DNA from: Mycolicibacterium rutilum
Lineage (GTDB): Bacteria; Actinomycetota; Actinomycetes; Mycobacteriales; Mycobacteriaceae
Reading direction: 5' to 3'
Assembly: GCF_900108565.1 (NCBI RefSeq)
Contig: NZ_LT629971.1
Coordinates: 4,216,001 to 4,280,000, forward strand
Length of the DNA stretch: 64,000 nt
The notes under the pieces are model-generated. The model searched no databases. It was given only the letters and a program-made list of their open reading frames with translations, and had not been told where the DNA came from. Position 1 is the first letter of the stretch. The number at the start of each line of letters is the position of its first letter. Shown here one piece after another: positions 1 to 8,613 of the stretch. A program made the position numbers and the translations under genes.

Positions 1-16
1 CCTGTAACCCGTCTCG

Positions 17-22
17 TAGTAT
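17..22 (+). promoter_or_regulatory. -10 element for leaderless pknF transcript
   Basis: TAGTAT fits the mycobacterial TANNNT -10 consensus. It is followed by exactly six bases and then the ATG at 29. This spacing would place the transcription start on the start codon. No Shine-Dalgarno sequence is visible. Inference from spacing only. Confidence 0.5.
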
Positions 23-28
23 TCGCCC

Positions 29-1441
29 ATGCCGTTGGCCGATGGTGCGACGTTCGCCGGTTACACCATCGTCCGGTTGCTCGGCTCGGGCGGGATGGGC
101 GAGGTCTACCTGGCTCAGCATCCCCGGCTGCCCCGCCGCGACGCGCTCAAGGTGCTCCCCGCCTCGGTGTCGGCCGACGCCGAGTACCGCCAGCGGTTCC
201 ACCGCGAGGCCGACATCGCGGCCACCCTGTGGCACCCGCACATCGTCGGCGTGCACGACCGCGGCGAGGCCGACGGCCAGATCTGGATCTCGATGGACTA
301 CGTCGAGGGCACCGACGCGGCGCGGCTGCTGCAGGACCATCCCGACGGGCTGCCCCCGCGTGAGGTCGCCGCGATCGTCGCCGCCGTCGCCGACGCCCTC
401 GATTACGCCCATCAGCGCGGCCTGCTGCACCGCGACGTCAAGCCCGCCAACATCCTGCTCGCCGGCCCTGACTCGGCGGATCGACGAATCTTGTTGGCGG
501 ACTTCGGTATCGCACGCTGGGCCGACCAGATCAGCGGGCTGACCGAGACCAACATGACGGTGGGCACCGTGTCCTACGCCGCGCCCGAGCAACTCATGGG
601 TCAGGCCCTCGACGGCCGCGCCGACCAATATGCGTTGGCGGCCACCGCGTTTCACCTGCTGACCGGTTCGCCGCCGTTTCGTGACTCCAACCCCGCGGTG
701 GTCATCAGCCGGCACCTGTCGGCCGCGCCGCCGGCCCTCGGTGCGCACCGGCCCGACCTCGCGAACCTGGACCCGGTGCTGGCCAAGGCGCTCGCCAAGA
801 TCCCGAAGGGCCGGTTCGAGCGGTGCGCGGATTTCGCCCGGGCGCTGAGCCACCACCTCGACGGTTCGGCCGGCGACGACCGCACGACACTGGCGCCGGT
901 CGTGTCGAAACGCTCGCTGATGCGCACGAGCGTGCTCGTGCCGGCGGTGCTCGCGGTCCTGTTGATCGTCGCGGTGGCGGTGGCGCTGTTCGAGTTCCGC
1001 CGCGCCGACGAGGAACGCCCGGCCGCCACGGCCCCGACCACCGCGACCACCACGGCGGCCGCCACGACCACCACGACAACGCCCCCGCCGACGACTACCC
1101 CACCAACGACCACCCCACCAACAACTACGGCCGCCCCCACGACGACCGCGGCACCCGCCGCCGCCGTCATCGGCGCCGACTGCTCGCCGGTCGGCAGCAC
1201 CGCGACGACCGCCGACGGCGCCACCGCGTACTGCTCGACGCTGCAGACCACCGGAGCGTCGATCTGGTCGCTGACCGACGGCGACATCCCCAGCCCGACC
1301 CTGACCCCCGAACCGACCGAGGAGCCGTTGCCGTTCGCCGAGGAGTCCCCGGTGCGGGTGTGTATGCAGCAGACCGGCGAGACCCGCCGCGAATGCCGGC
1401 GCACCATCCGGGAAAGCAACGGACTGCCGCCGCTGCCGTGA
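29..1441 (+). CDS. pknF: Membrane Ser/Thr protein kinase, PknF type
   Basis: A transmembrane eukaryotic-type Ser/Thr kinase that would phosphorylate cytoplasmic targets in response to an outside signal. The 470 residues show the glycine loop GSGGMG (19-24), catalytic Lys41, HRDVKPAN (134-141), DFG (158-160) and APEQ. A membrane segment lies near 301-322, followed by a Thr/Pro-rich linker and a small extracellular domain with Cys pairs. From memory, the sequence follows M. tuberculosis PknF along its length, including the extracellular domain and the C-terminal CMQQTGETRREC. The ATG at 29 follows a leaderless-type -10. Its stop overlaps the GTG of the next gene, so the two are probably cotranscribed. 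Confidence 0.85.
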   Translation: MPLADGATFAGYTIVRLLGSGGMGEVYLAQHPRLPRRDALKVLPASVSADAEYRQRFHREADIAATLWHPHIVGVHDRGEADGQIWISMDYVEGTDAARLLQDHPDGLPPREVAAIVAAVADALDYAHQRGLLHRDVKPANILLAGPDSADRRILLADFGIARWADQISGLTETNMTVGTVSYAAPEQLMGQALDGRADQYALAATAFHLLTGSPPFRDSNPAVVISRHLSAAPPALGAHRPDLANLDPVLAKALAKIPKGRFERCADFARALSHHLDGSAGDDRTTLAPVVSKRSLMRTSVLVPAVLAVLLIVAVAVALFEFRRADEERPAATAPTTATTTAAATTTTTTPPPTTTPPTTTPPTTTAAPTTTAAPAAAVIGADCSPVGSTATTADGATAYCSTLQTTGASIWSLTDGDIPSPTLTPEPTEEPLPFAEESPVRVCMQQTGETRRECRRTIRESNGLPPLP

Positions 1442-2313
1442 AGTTCGCCGTCGTCGCACCCGTCGCCTCCGGGGTCACCGCCGACCCCGGCTACATGGCC
1501 GCGTTCGCCGCGCATCTGGAGGCATGCGGGTTCGAGTCGATCGTCGTGGTCGAACACACCGTGCTGATGTCGCAGTACACCAGCGTGTACCCGTACGACC
1601 CGTCCGGGCGGGTCGAGCTGCCCGCCGACTGCCCGGTGCCCGATCCACTTGACCTGCTGGCGTTTCTGACCGCGCACACCCGCACGCTGGGACTGGCCAC
1701 CGGTGTGCTGGTGCTGCCCAATCATCATCCGGTGGCGCTGGCCAAGCGGGTCGCCACCGTCGACGCGCTCTCGGGCGGCCGGCTGCGGCTGTGCGTGGGG
1801 ATGGGCTGGCTCAAAGAGGAGATCGAGGCGTGCGGAGCGGACTTCGCCAGCCGCGGGCGCCGCGCCGACGAACAGCTCGCGGTGCTGCGGCTGCTTTGGG
1901 AGGACCAACCCGACGGCGCCGAATTCCACGGCGAGTTCTTCGATTTCGCGCACGCGATGTGCTACCCCAAGCCGGCCGGGCGGATTCCCGTGCACATCGG
2001 CGGGCACAGCCGCGCGGCGGCGATCCGGGCGGGCCGGTTCGGCGACGGCTTCCAGCCGCTCGGCGTCGGCGGCGCCGACCTCACCGCGCTGGTCACCCTG
2101 ATGCGCGACGAGGCCGAGCGCGCCGGACGCGACCCCGACGCGCTGGAGCTGTCGCTGGGCCATCTGGTGCCCAAGATCGACGCCGAGCGGGCCGGGAAAC
2201 TCGCCGCGCTCGGGGCGGACCGGCTGATCCTGGCGATGCCACCGGTCGCCGCCATCGGCGAGGCCCGCGACATGCTGTCGGCGTGCGCGGACCGGCTGGG
2301 GCTGAGGCGATGA
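1438..2313 (+). CDS. LLM-class F420-dependent oxidoreductase
   Basis: Luciferase-like (LLM) flavin/F420 oxidoreductase of 291 residues with a TIM-barrel pattern. Recognisable family stretches are the N-terminal KFAVVAPVASG, FESIVVVEHT, ATGVLVLPNHHPVALAKRVATVD, LCVGMGWLKEE and PVHIGGHS. Members oxidise or reduce alcohols, imines or cyclic substrates with F420; the substrate here is unknown. The GTG start overlaps the kinase stop (GTGA), and its own stop overlaps the next ATG (ATGA). This makes a coupled three-gene run with pknF and the SnoaL-like gene. Confidence 0.8.
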   Translation: MKFAVVAPVASGVTADPGYMAAFAAHLEACGFESIVVVEHTVLMSQYTSVYPYDPSGRVELPADCPVPDPLDLLAFLTAHTRTLGLATGVLVLPNHHPVALAKRVATVDALSGGRLRLCVGMGWLKEEIEACGADFASRGRRADEQLAVLRLLWEDQPDGAEFHGEFFDFAHAMCYPKPAGRIPVHIGGHSRAAAIRAGRFGDGFQPLGVGGADLTALVTLMRDEAERAGRDPDALELSLGHLVPKIDAERAGKLAALGADRLILAMPPVAAIGEARDMLSACADRLGLRR

Positions 2314-2870
2314 CGCTGCGCATCGCCGACCGGTTGGCCGTCGCCGACCTCGTGCACCTGTACGCGTCGGCAGTCGACGACCGCCGCTTCGACGACGTCG
2401 CCGAACTGTTCACCGAGACCGCCGAACTGCGGTTGCCCGACCCGCCGCGAACCCTGGAACCGGTGCGCCGCCACCACGGCCGCGACGGCGTGCGGACGGC
2501 CATGGCGGCGCTGGCCGCCGTGACCCGCACCGAGCACGCGATCGTCGGTGAGGTGTACGCCGCGGCCGACGAACCCGACTACGCGCTGGGCCGCATCACC
2601 TGCATCGCCCACCACTGGACGGTCAGCGACGGCAATCCCACCGACCTGGTGTGGCACGTGCGCTATGACGACGAGTATCTGCGCACCCGCGCCGGATGGC
2701 GGATCCACGGCCGCGCGCTGACCATCAACGCGATCGAGACCCGTCCGCTGCGTCGTCTTCGACCACCGTCAGCAGGCGGTCGAGCAGGGGGCGCTGACCT
2801 TTCAGCAGCTTCGACCGAGCCTCGGCCACGGGAAACCAAGCCACCCGGTCGATTTCCGGAAACTCCCTGA
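2310..2870 (+). CDS. SnoaL/NTF2-like protein with antisense-overlapping tail
   Basis: The first 145 or so residues form a SnoaL-like (NTF2 fold) domain: LAVADLVHLYASAVDDRRFDDVAELFTE at the start and VWHVRYDDEYLRTRAGWRIHGR near the end. Such domains act as small isomerases, hydroxylases or binding pockets. The ATG overlaps the stop of the LLM gene (ATGA). After the domain the reading frame runs on for about 40 low-complexity residues, antisense to the convergent NUDIX gene, for 146 bp of overlap. The tail may come from a lost stop codon or small frameshift; family members usually end where the domain ends. Confidence 0.7.
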   Translation: MTLRIADRLAVADLVHLYASAVDDRRFDDVAELFTETAELRLPDPPRTLEPVRRHHGRDGVRTAMAALAAVTRTEHAIVGEVYAAADEPDYALGRITCIAHHWTVSDGNPTDLVWHVRYDDEYLRTRAGWRIHGRALTINAIETRPLRRLRPPSAGGRAGGADLSAASTEPRPRETKPPGRFPETP

Positions 2871-3222
2871 CCTTGCCCGACCCCTTCGGCCATTCCAGGC
2901 TGAAGGTGTTGGAGAACGTGCCCTCGAGGTCGAGATCGCCCCGCACGGCGAACGCGGTGATGATCTTGCCGCTGGGTTGCCGGACGGGTGCGAAGTCGAC
3001 CCGCGGGCCGGTGGGCGGCGGCTTGCCCAGTTCCTCCTCGAACTCCCGGCACGCCACCGTCCACGGGTCCTCACCCTCGGCGTACTCGCCTTTCGGGATC
3101 GACCACGCGCCGTCGTCCTTGCGCGCCCAGAACGGACCACCCGGGTGACCGATCAGCACCTGCAATTCGTCGTCGACGATCCGGTACAGCAGCAACCCGG
3201 CACTCAACTTCGGCATGCCCAC
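2725..3222 (-). CDS. NUDIX hydrolase
   Basis: A 165-residue hydrolase of nucleoside-diphosphate-linked compounds. A perfect Nudix box (G-x5-E-x7-RE-x-EE-x-G) runs from Gly45 to Gly66. The N-terminal KLSAGLLLYRIVDDELQVLIGHPGGPFWARKD is characteristic of a conserved actinobacterial NUDIX group. Metal-binding glutamates of the box are intact. Its 3' end overlaps the tail of the convergent SnoaL-like gene. Confidence 0.88.
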   Translation of the reverse strand: MGMPKLSAGLLLYRIVDDELQVLIGHPGGPFWARKDDGAWSIPKGEYAEGEDPWTVACREFEEELGKPPPTGPRVDFAPVRQPSGKIITAFAVRGDLDLEGTFSNTFSLEWPKGSGKVREFPEIDRVAWFPVAEARSKLLKGQRPLLDRLLTVVEDDAADGSRSR

Positions 3223-3249
3223 CGTTCTATCGCGAGCGTGCAGAACGCG

Positions 3250-3441
3250 TCAGTACTTGCGGTCGCCCTCGCTGCTGTCGAAGAAGTCCCAGTCCCCGTC
3301 GTCGGTCTTGACCTCCATGCGCCAGCCGAGTTCCGGTTCCGCCTTCTGGTCGACGAACCACGCATGGGCGTCGTCGGCACTCTCGATGTCCTTCGTGTCG
3401 ACAACCTCGCCCTTGGGGTTCAGCACGCGATATGTAGCCAT
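3250..3441 (-). CDS. Small conserved mycobacterial protein
   Basis: A 63-residue soluble protein beginning MATYRVLNPKGEVVDTKDIE and rich in Asp, Trp and Lys. I recognise it as a short conserved mycobacterial hypothetical but know no function. It lies 27 bp from the NUDIX gene start and in the same orientation as its neighbours. Neither signal peptide nor membrane segment is present. Confidence 0.65.
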   Translation of the reverse strand: MATYRVLNPKGEVVDTKDIESADDAHAWFVDQKAEPELGWRMEVKTDDGDWDFFDSSEGDRKY

Positions 3442-3474
3442 GCCGAAACAGTTCCCCGCAATCGGGGGTTTGAA

Positions 3475-4785
3475 TCAGTCCGCTTTCGGCATCGGGATGC
3501 CCTCGCTGGCGGAGAACTGCGCGTCCTCGCGCGAGGACAGCCCGAACGACACGACGGAGCGGTCCCAGAAGAGATCGGTCAGGTACGCCAGCGTCACCGC
3601 CCACCGGTTGACCCCGCGCGGGATGGCCATCACGTGGTAACCACGCGTCACCACCTTCGCCGGAAACCCCGACAGTTGGATGTTCAGCGGATTGGCCACC
3701 GCGTAGCGTGGCCCGAGGTCGACGACCAGGCCCATGTTGCGGTGCTTGTACCGTTTGGTCGTCCCGTAGCCCAGGCTCGCGGCGACGTTGTGCGCCAACA
3801 CTTTTCCCTGCCGGGTGGCGTGCTGGGCGGTTGGCGGCGTAATCTTGCCGGGCTGCGTCACGTCGGGCACCGCCGCGGCGTCCCCGGCGGCGAACACGTC
3901 CGGATGGCCCGGTACCTGCAGCTCCGTGGTGACCTTCAGCCGTCCCCGTTCGGTCTCCAGGCCCAGCTTCTCGATCAGCGGCGCACCGGTGACCCCGGTG
4001 ACCCATGCCACGGTGTGCGTCCGCAGCAACGAATCATCGCTGAGCACAACGTGTTCGGGGTGGACCTCCTTGAGGGTCACGCCGAGCCGCACGTCGATGC
4101 CGCGCGATTTGAGCACCCGCTGCGCGGCGGCGCCGAGCTTCTCCCCCACCTCGGGCATCACCTGCTCGGCGAGGTCCAGCAGCACGAAGGTGACCTGGTC
4201 GGCGGCGAAGCCCATGTGCTTGGCCGCGGCGTCGGCGAGCGCCCGAAGCTGCACTGCCAGTTCGGTACCCGAGTACGACGCGCCGACGACGACGATGGTG
4301 CGCCGGGCCGCGGCACGGCCGGCGTCGTCGTCGACGTTGGCCAGCTGCAGTTGTTCGAGCACATGGTCGCGCAGGTACAGCGCCTCGGCGGTCGACTTGA
4401 GGCCGCGGGCGTGCTCGGCGAGGCCCGGCACATCGAACAACCGGGTCACCGAACCGGGTGTCAGCACCAGCCGGTCCCACGGCACCGCCCGGGAACGTTC
4501 CTCGGGATCGGTGACGGTGACGGTGCGTCCCTCGAAGTCGACGTCGTCGACCCGACCGCGGATCGCCCGCACCCCGCGCAGCGCGTTCGCCAGCGGGATC
4601 GCCACGAAGCGCGCGTCCACCAGGCCGCCGGCGACGTCGGGCAGCAGCGGCGTGTAGAGCATGTAGTCGACGGGTGAGATGATCGAGATGTCGACGTCGG
4701 CGCCCGCCTTGCGGAACTTGCGGGACAACGCCCGCGCACACTCGAACCCGGTGAAGCCGCTGCCGACGATTACCACGGAGGTCAT
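3475..4785 (-). CDS. NDH-2-like NAD(P)/FAD-dependent oxidoreductase
   Basis: A 436-residue pyridine-nucleotide-disulfide oxidoreductase resembling type II NADH dehydrogenases, which pass electrons from NADH to quinone at the inner membrane face. The FAD site VVIVGSGFTGFECA is at the N-terminus, the NAD site TIVVVGASYSGTELA near the middle, and GHPDVFAAGDAAA binds FAD ribitol. The C-terminal part has hydrophobic surfaces consistent with membrane attachment. The ATG at 4785 was chosen because the fold starts there; the frame is open further upstream. It could also be another quinone reductase of the family. Confidence 0.82.
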   Translation of the reverse strand: MTSVVIVGSGFTGFECARALSRKFRKAGADVDISIISPVDYMLYTPLLPDVAGGLVDARFVAIPLANALRGVRAIRGRVDDVDFEGRTVTVTDPEERSRAVPWDRLVLTPGSVTRLFDVPGLAEHARGLKSTAEALYLRDHVLEQLQLANVDDDAGRAAARRTIVVVGASYSGTELAVQLRALADAAAKHMGFAADQVTFVLLDLAEQVMPEVGEKLGAAAQRVLKSRGIDVRLGVTLKEVHPEHVVLSDDSLLRTHTVAWVTGVTGAPLIEKLGLETERGRLKVTTELQVPGHPDVFAAGDAAAVPDVTQPGKITPPTAQHATRQGKVLAHNVAASLGYGTTKRYKHRNMGLVVDLGPRYAVANPLNIQLSGFPAKVVTRGYHVMAIPRGVNRWAVTLAYLTDLFWDRSVVSFGLSSREDAQFSASEGIPMPKAD

Positions 4786-4830
4786 TGGCCCCAATGTACG
4801 GAACCGGTCGCGAACGGGAATGCTGAAGCC

Positions 4831-5634
4831 ATGACGCGCCCGCTGTCCCTGCGCCGATTCGACCCGTTGCGGCCCGTCGAAATGCTCTCCGCGCTGTGGT
4901 CGGCGGCGGCGGTCGCGCCGATCAGCAGCGGTGCGGCGGCGGCGTACCGGACGCTGTTCTTCACGCTGCGCCGGCTCGTGATCGGGCGGCGGCTGACCGT
5001 CGGCCTCGACACCGGTGACCTCGTCCTGACCGTCACGCAGTTCGACTCGCGGCTCGACGCGCGCGGACTGTCCGTCGGTCAACTCAACGACGTCCGGCTC
5101 GCTGCGCGCGACATCCGTTGGCAGAACGCCGAATTCGATCATGCGACAGCGGTGCTGCACAATGTGCACATCCGGCCGTCGGTGCCGCCGGTGCTGGTGG
5201 CCGCGCCGGTCGAGCTCACCCTCGAAGTCCCCGCGCCGGTGCTCGACGGGCTGTTCGAATCCGCCGCGCCGCGGCTGTCCGGCGAGATCGGTCCCGACGG
5301 CGTCGCGCGGTTGCGGCTGGCGCGCCGGCCCGGCGCCGGCCACGTCGAGGTCGACGCACGGCTGGACGGCTCGACGCTGTGGCTGCACCCGCGCGGCCTG
5401 ACGCTGCGCCGCACCCGCTGGACGCTGCCCGGCGGACTGCCCGCCTACCCGGTGCGGCTGCCCGAACTGCCGCACGGCCTGCAGTTCACGGCCATCACGT
5501 TCGCGCCCGGGGTGGTGCGGCTGTCGGCGTCGGTGCCGCAGTGGCGGATGGAGCTGCCGCTGACCCACCTCGAGGACATCCTCGGCCAGCTCAGCGTCAT
5601 CGGCCGCCCGCTCCGGCTGCCCCGGCTGCTGTGA
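4831..5634 (+). CDS. DUF2993/LmeA-like protein
   Basis: A 267-residue protein with the long beta-rich layout of the DUF2993 (LmeA-like, lipid-binding) family: GRRLTVGLDTGDLVLTVTQFD, LNDVRLAARDIRW and a C-terminal FAPGVVRLSASVPQWRMELPL. Known relatives bind phospholipids in the mycobacterial envelope. No clear signal peptide is seen, although the first 50 residues are Ala-rich and moderately hydrophobic. Its stop overlaps an in-frame GTG of the following ankyrin gene. The assignment is by overall pattern and is moderate. Confidence 0.55.
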   Translation: MTRPLSLRRFDPLRPVEMLSALWSAAAVAPISSGAAAAYRTLFFTLRRLVIGRRLTVGLDTGDLVLTVTQFDSRLDARGLSVGQLNDVRLAARDIRWQNAEFDHATAVLHNVHIRPSVPPVLVAAPVELTLEVPAPVLDGLFESAAPRLSGEIGPDGVARLRLARRPGAGHVEVDARLDGSTLWLHPRGLTLRRTRWTLPGGLPAYPVRLPELPHGLQFTAITFAPGVVRLSASVPQWRMELPLTHLEDILGQLSVIGRPLRLPRLL

Positions 5635-5681
5635 CGTCACCCGCGTCGCAGCCTCCGCGCGCCGCTGTGCACAATTCTCGC

Positions 5682-6626
5682 GTGGTCGAACTCGCCCACT
5701 ATCAGGACGGGCCGGCGTCGGTGGCGATCTGCCGCGACGACGCCGACGTGGTGTTCCGCATCGACTACGACGACGGCGGACGCTCCGTGGTCACCGAATC
5801 CCGGCTGCCGGTCGACGACTTCGTCGCCAAGGGCGAAGGACCCTGGCCGTGGTATGACCTGGGCGTCAAGCGCGACGCCGTGCTGCGGGCGCTCGAGCTG
5901 CTCGGGGTGACGCCGCCGGCCTGGACGCGCGCGCTGTCGGCCGACGTCCTCGACCTGTTCGCCCGGGCGCACCGCGGCGACTCCGCGGTGATCGAACTGC
6001 TCGCGATGGGCGCCGACCCCGATCCGGTCGACCCGTGCGGCGCCTCGCCGCTGTGGTACGCCGTGCGCTCGCTGGCCTCGGGTATCGCGGTCGCGCTGAT
6101 CGACGCCGGCGCCGACGCGGGCCGCCGCATCGAGTTGTCCCCGCGTGGCGAGCACTACACGACGATCCTGCACGAGATCGTGCGGGCGGGCCGCACCGTC
6201 GCGCTCAACCACGCGCTGGCCAACGGCGTGGACCCGTCGCTCGTCGACTCGGCGGGCGCCACCCCGATGCACGTGTTCGGGGACAACGACAACGTCAACC
6301 CGGAGATGGTGCGGACCCTGGTGCGCGCGGGTGCGTCGGTGCACGCGCAACTGCCCGGCGGCACCCAGCCGATCGAGGTCGCCGCCCGCCGGTTGCTGCC
6401 CGCGACGGCGGCCGCGATGCTCGACGCCGGCGCCGACCCCGGCCGCGGCCTGGACGCGTTGTTGGCGTGGTGGGCGGTCGCGGCGGAGTTCAACGGCTAC
6501 CGCGCGGGCGCCGTGACCGATCTCGTCGTGCTGCTGTGTGCGGCCGGCGCCGAGGTGAGCGCGCACCACCGCGAGCTCGCGGCCACCGCCGGCGTCGAAC
6601 AGGTGACGGCGGCGCTTCCTCACTAG
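5682..6626 (+). CDS. Ankyrin-repeat protein
   Basis: A protein of about 314 residues with an N-terminal domain of unknown function followed by 4-5 ankyrin-like repeats, for example VLDLFARAHRGDSAVIELLAMGADPDPVD and GATPMHVFGDNDNVNPEMVRTLVRAGASVHA. Ankyrin repeats mediate protein-protein contacts; the partner is unknown. The GTG at 5682 was chosen because CACAAT lies six bases upstream, a leaderless arrangement close to the -10 consensus. An in-frame GTG at 5631 overlaps the previous stop and is the alternative start. The stop at 6624-6626 abuts the next gene. Confidence 0.72.
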   Translation: MVELAHYQDGPASVAICRDDADVVFRIDYDDGGRSVVTESRLPVDDFVAKGEGPWPWYDLGVKRDAVLRALELLGVTPPAWTRALSADVLDLFARAHRGDSAVIELLAMGADPDPVDPCGASPLWYAVRSLASGIAVALIDAGADAGRRIELSPRGEHYTTILHEIVRAGRTVALNHALANGVDPSLVDSAGATPMHVFGDNDNVNPEMVRTLVRAGASVHAQLPGGTQPIEVAARRLLPATAAAMLDAGADPGRGLDALLAWWAVAAEFNGYRAGAVTDLVVLLCAAGAEVSAHHRELAATAGVEQVTAALPH

Positions 6627-6627
6627 A

Positions 6628-7443
6628 GTGCGCAACGTGTACTCCCGCTATGTCGCGATCGGCGACAGCCAGACCGAAGGACTATGGGACGGCGACGATT
6701 CCGTGGGCCTGCTCGGTTTCGCCGACCGGCTCGCCGCCGTCATCGACCAGCAGCGCCCCGGCCTTCGTTATGCGAACCTCGCGGTGCGCGGCCGCCGGAT
6801 CCGCGACGTGCTCGACGAGCAGGTGCCGCAGGCGCTGGCCATGCAACCCGATCTGATCACGGTGTGCGTCGGGATGAACGACGTCACCCGGCCGGGCCGC
6901 AAGTTCGACCGCGCCCTGGCCGATCTCGACGAGTTGCACGCCCGGCTGGCCGGTTCCGGCGCCGTCGTGGCGACCACGACTTTTCCCGACCTGACGCGGA
7001 TCCTGCCGATCGGACGGCTGATAGCCGGGCGGGTCCAGCAGATCAACCATGAGATCCGCACGGCCGCCGAGCGGCACGGGTTCCGGCTCGTCGACCTCTA
7101 CAACGCACCGTCGATGACCGAGCTGGACACCTGGAGCGACGACCGCGTGCACGGCTCCCCGAAGGGGCACATGCTGTTCACCGCCGCCGCGGTCGAAGCG
7201 CTCGGCCTGCCGGGCGGCAACCATGACTGGGCGGCCACGGGACCGCGGCAGGGACCGCCGTCGCTGCGGTCGCAGGCGTACTCGCAGGTGCTGTGGACCA
7301 AGAACCTGCTGATGCCGTGGGTCTGGCGGCATCTGCAGGGCCGGTCCAGCGGAGACGGACGCGGGCCCAAACGCCCGCAGTTGACCGCGTTAGATGCCGA
7401 GGAACGGCAGCGGGATCGGCGAGACGCCGTTTCCGATCGATGA
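6628..7443 (+). CDS. SGNH/GDSL-family hydrolase
   Basis: A 271-residue GDSL esterase/lipase of the SGNH fold. Block I is AIGDSQTEG with the nucleophile Ser, block II contains the Gly of VRGRR, block III is VGMND with the Asn, and block V is DRVHGSPKGH supplying Asp and His. No signal peptide is seen, so it should act in the cytoplasm. The GTG start follows the ankyrin stop by one base. The C-terminal 18 or so residues run antisense over the 3' end of the convergent secreted-protein gene. Confidence 0.82.
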   Translation: MRNVYSRYVAIGDSQTEGLWDGDDSVGLLGFADRLAAVIDQQRPGLRYANLAVRGRRIRDVLDEQVPQALAMQPDLITVCVGMNDVTRPGRKFDRALADLDELHARLAGSGAVVATTTFPDLTRILPIGRLIAGRVQQINHEIRTAAERHGFRLVDLYNAPSMTELDTWSDDRVHGSPKGHMLFTAAAVEALGLPGGNHDWAATGPRQGPPSLRSQAYSQVLWTKNLLMPWVWRHLQGRSSGDGRGPKRPQLTALDAEERQRDRRDAVSDR

Positions 7444-7755
7444 CACCACCGTCGGGCAGAACATCGAGATCGCGATACCGGTGAACATCGTCGCCGGGCC
7501 CAGCGACATGCCGCCCATGTCGGCGACCTTGGCGGCGACGTTGGCGGCGTTCTGGCCGGGTTCGGCGAGCATCGGGCAGACCTGCTCCCCGATCGCCACG
7601 GCGCTGCCGGGATCGCCCATCATCACGCCCGCCTCACTGACCGCGTTCAGGAACGCGTCATCGACGGGGTCGGCGTGCGCAGGGCCGGCGACGGCGGCCG
7701 CCGCGGCGAGAAGTCCAGAGGTCAGCGCGAGCGCCGTGAGGGGTTTGCGAAACAC
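7390..7755 (-). CDS. Secreted DUF732-like protein
   Basis: A 121-residue exported protein. The start VFRKPLTALALTSGLLAAAAAVAGPAHA is a classical signal peptide with AHA-type cleavage, followed by DPVDDAFLNAVSEAGV and two conserved cysteines (EQVCPML, SMFCPTV), the pattern of the mycobacterial DUF732 family. Function unknown; members are cell-wall or secreted proteins. The GTG at 7755 is supported by a -10 (TACGAT) exactly six bases upstream, which excludes the longer open frame. Confidence 0.8.
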   Translation of the reverse strand: MFRKPLTALALTSGLLAAAAAVAGPAHADPVDDAFLNAVSEAGVMMGDPGSAVAIGEQVCPMLAEPGQNAANVAAKVADMGGMSLGPATMFTGIAISMFCPTVVSSIGNGVSPIPLPFLGI

Positions 7756-7761
7756 CCGCGA

Positions 7762-7767
7762 ATCGTA
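7762..7767 (-). promoter_or_regulatory. -10 element, leaderless start of DUF732-like gene
   Basis: On the minus strand TACGAT fits TANNNT and is followed by six bases and the GTG at 7755. This decides the start codon and implies a leaderless mRNA. Confidence 0.5.
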
Positions 7768-7780
7768 CGCTGCCGGCCGG

Positions 7781-8353
7781 TCAGACGCCCGTCCAGGCGG
7801 TGTCGATGGTCGCCCCCACGTCGATGACCTTCGCCTTCTGCGACGCCGGGCTGTCGATCTCCCCGGCGACGTGCGCGGCGATGAACCGGCGGATCTCGGC
7901 GTCGATGCCGCCGAGGATGCGCACCACCTCACCCCGCAGCGATTGAGACGTGACGTGGATCGAGATATCCGAGGCCCGCGGCTTGTCGACGTCGAGAATC
8001 AGTAGCAGCGGTTCGGCGGCCCGCGCGGTCGCGCGCAACGCGATCTCGCCGAACACCATGAACTTCGGCTTGTCGATGCGCAGGTCGACGACCATGTCGA
8101 TCTCCAGCGGGATGCGGATCGCGAACGTGATCAGCGGACCGACCTCCCGGGTCAGCCGCGGTTCCTGGATACGCACCTTGGCCGTGACCTTGGCGATCTT
8201 GCCGGGGCCCTGCGCGATCGGTCCCATCTCGAACTCGTCGCCGGCGATGTCGGCGATCGCGCTGCCGACCCGGTCGACGGTCACGGCGGTCTCGAAGAAT
8301 TTACGGCCGAATTCCTCGTAGGTGATCTCGTCGTCGATGCGCATGGTGCTCAT
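7781..8353 (-). CDS. Conserved actinobacterial protein of unknown function
   Basis: A 190-residue soluble protein beginning MSTMRIDDEITYEEFGRKFF. The middle is beta-rich with alternating charged and hydrophobic residues (MGPIAQGPGKIAKVTAKVRIQEP, IPLEIDMVVDLRIDKPKFMVFGEIALRA). This resembles lipid- or ligand-binding barrel proteins, but I cannot assign a family. No signal peptide. An internal ATG four codons in is an alternative start. Confidence 0.65.
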   Translation of the reverse strand: MSTMRIDDEITYEEFGRKFFETAVTVDRVGSAIADIAGDEFEMGPIAQGPGKIAKVTAKVRIQEPRLTREVGPLITFAIRIPLEIDMVVDLRIDKPKFMVFGEIALRATARAAEPLLLILDVDKPRASDISIHVTSQSLRGEVVRILGGIDAEIRRFIAAHVAGEIDSPASQKAKVIDVGATIDTAWTGV

Positions 8354-8430
8354 ACCGTCTCACGAGCCGCACGGCACCAGCACGAGACGCGACCGAATCG
8401 AGACGTCACCCCCCGCGGCACCTGCTTCCG

Positions 8431-8613
8431 TCAGCGACCGTCGTTGCTGCGCGCCTCGGCGCCCGTCTCGCCGGCGTCGATCGAATCATCGGAGAACGTG
8501 CGACCGACGTAGGTTCCGTCGTCGTCGCCTTCTTTGCCGGCGCGCGACGACGCCACGTTGTCGTCCTCGTCGACGTCCTGTTCGCTGTTGTCGTCGTCAG
8601 GGCGCGGTGTCAT
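8431..8613 (-). CDS. Small acidic hypothetical protein
   Basis: A 60-residue, strongly acidic, probably disordered protein (MTPRPDDDNSEQDVDEDDN...). Its ATG overlaps the stop of the upstream membrane-protein gene as ATGA, so the two are translationally coupled. No family recognised. The overlap and operon position are the main reasons for calling it. Confidence 0.5.
   Translation of the reverse strand: MTPRPDDDNSEQDVDEDDNVASSRAGKEGDDDGTYVGRTFSDDSIDAGETGAEARSNDGR

Noticed and set aside
652..2163. Long minus-strand open frame of 503 codons
   Set aside because: It lies antisense to pknF and the LLM gene. Its Val-rich runs are the mirror of the Thr/Pro linker, so it is a high-GC shadow frame.
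2977..4677. 566-codon plus-strand frame
   Set aside because: Antisense to the NUDIX, small conserved and NDH-2-like genes; no family features and Arg/His/Gln-rich composition typical of shadows.
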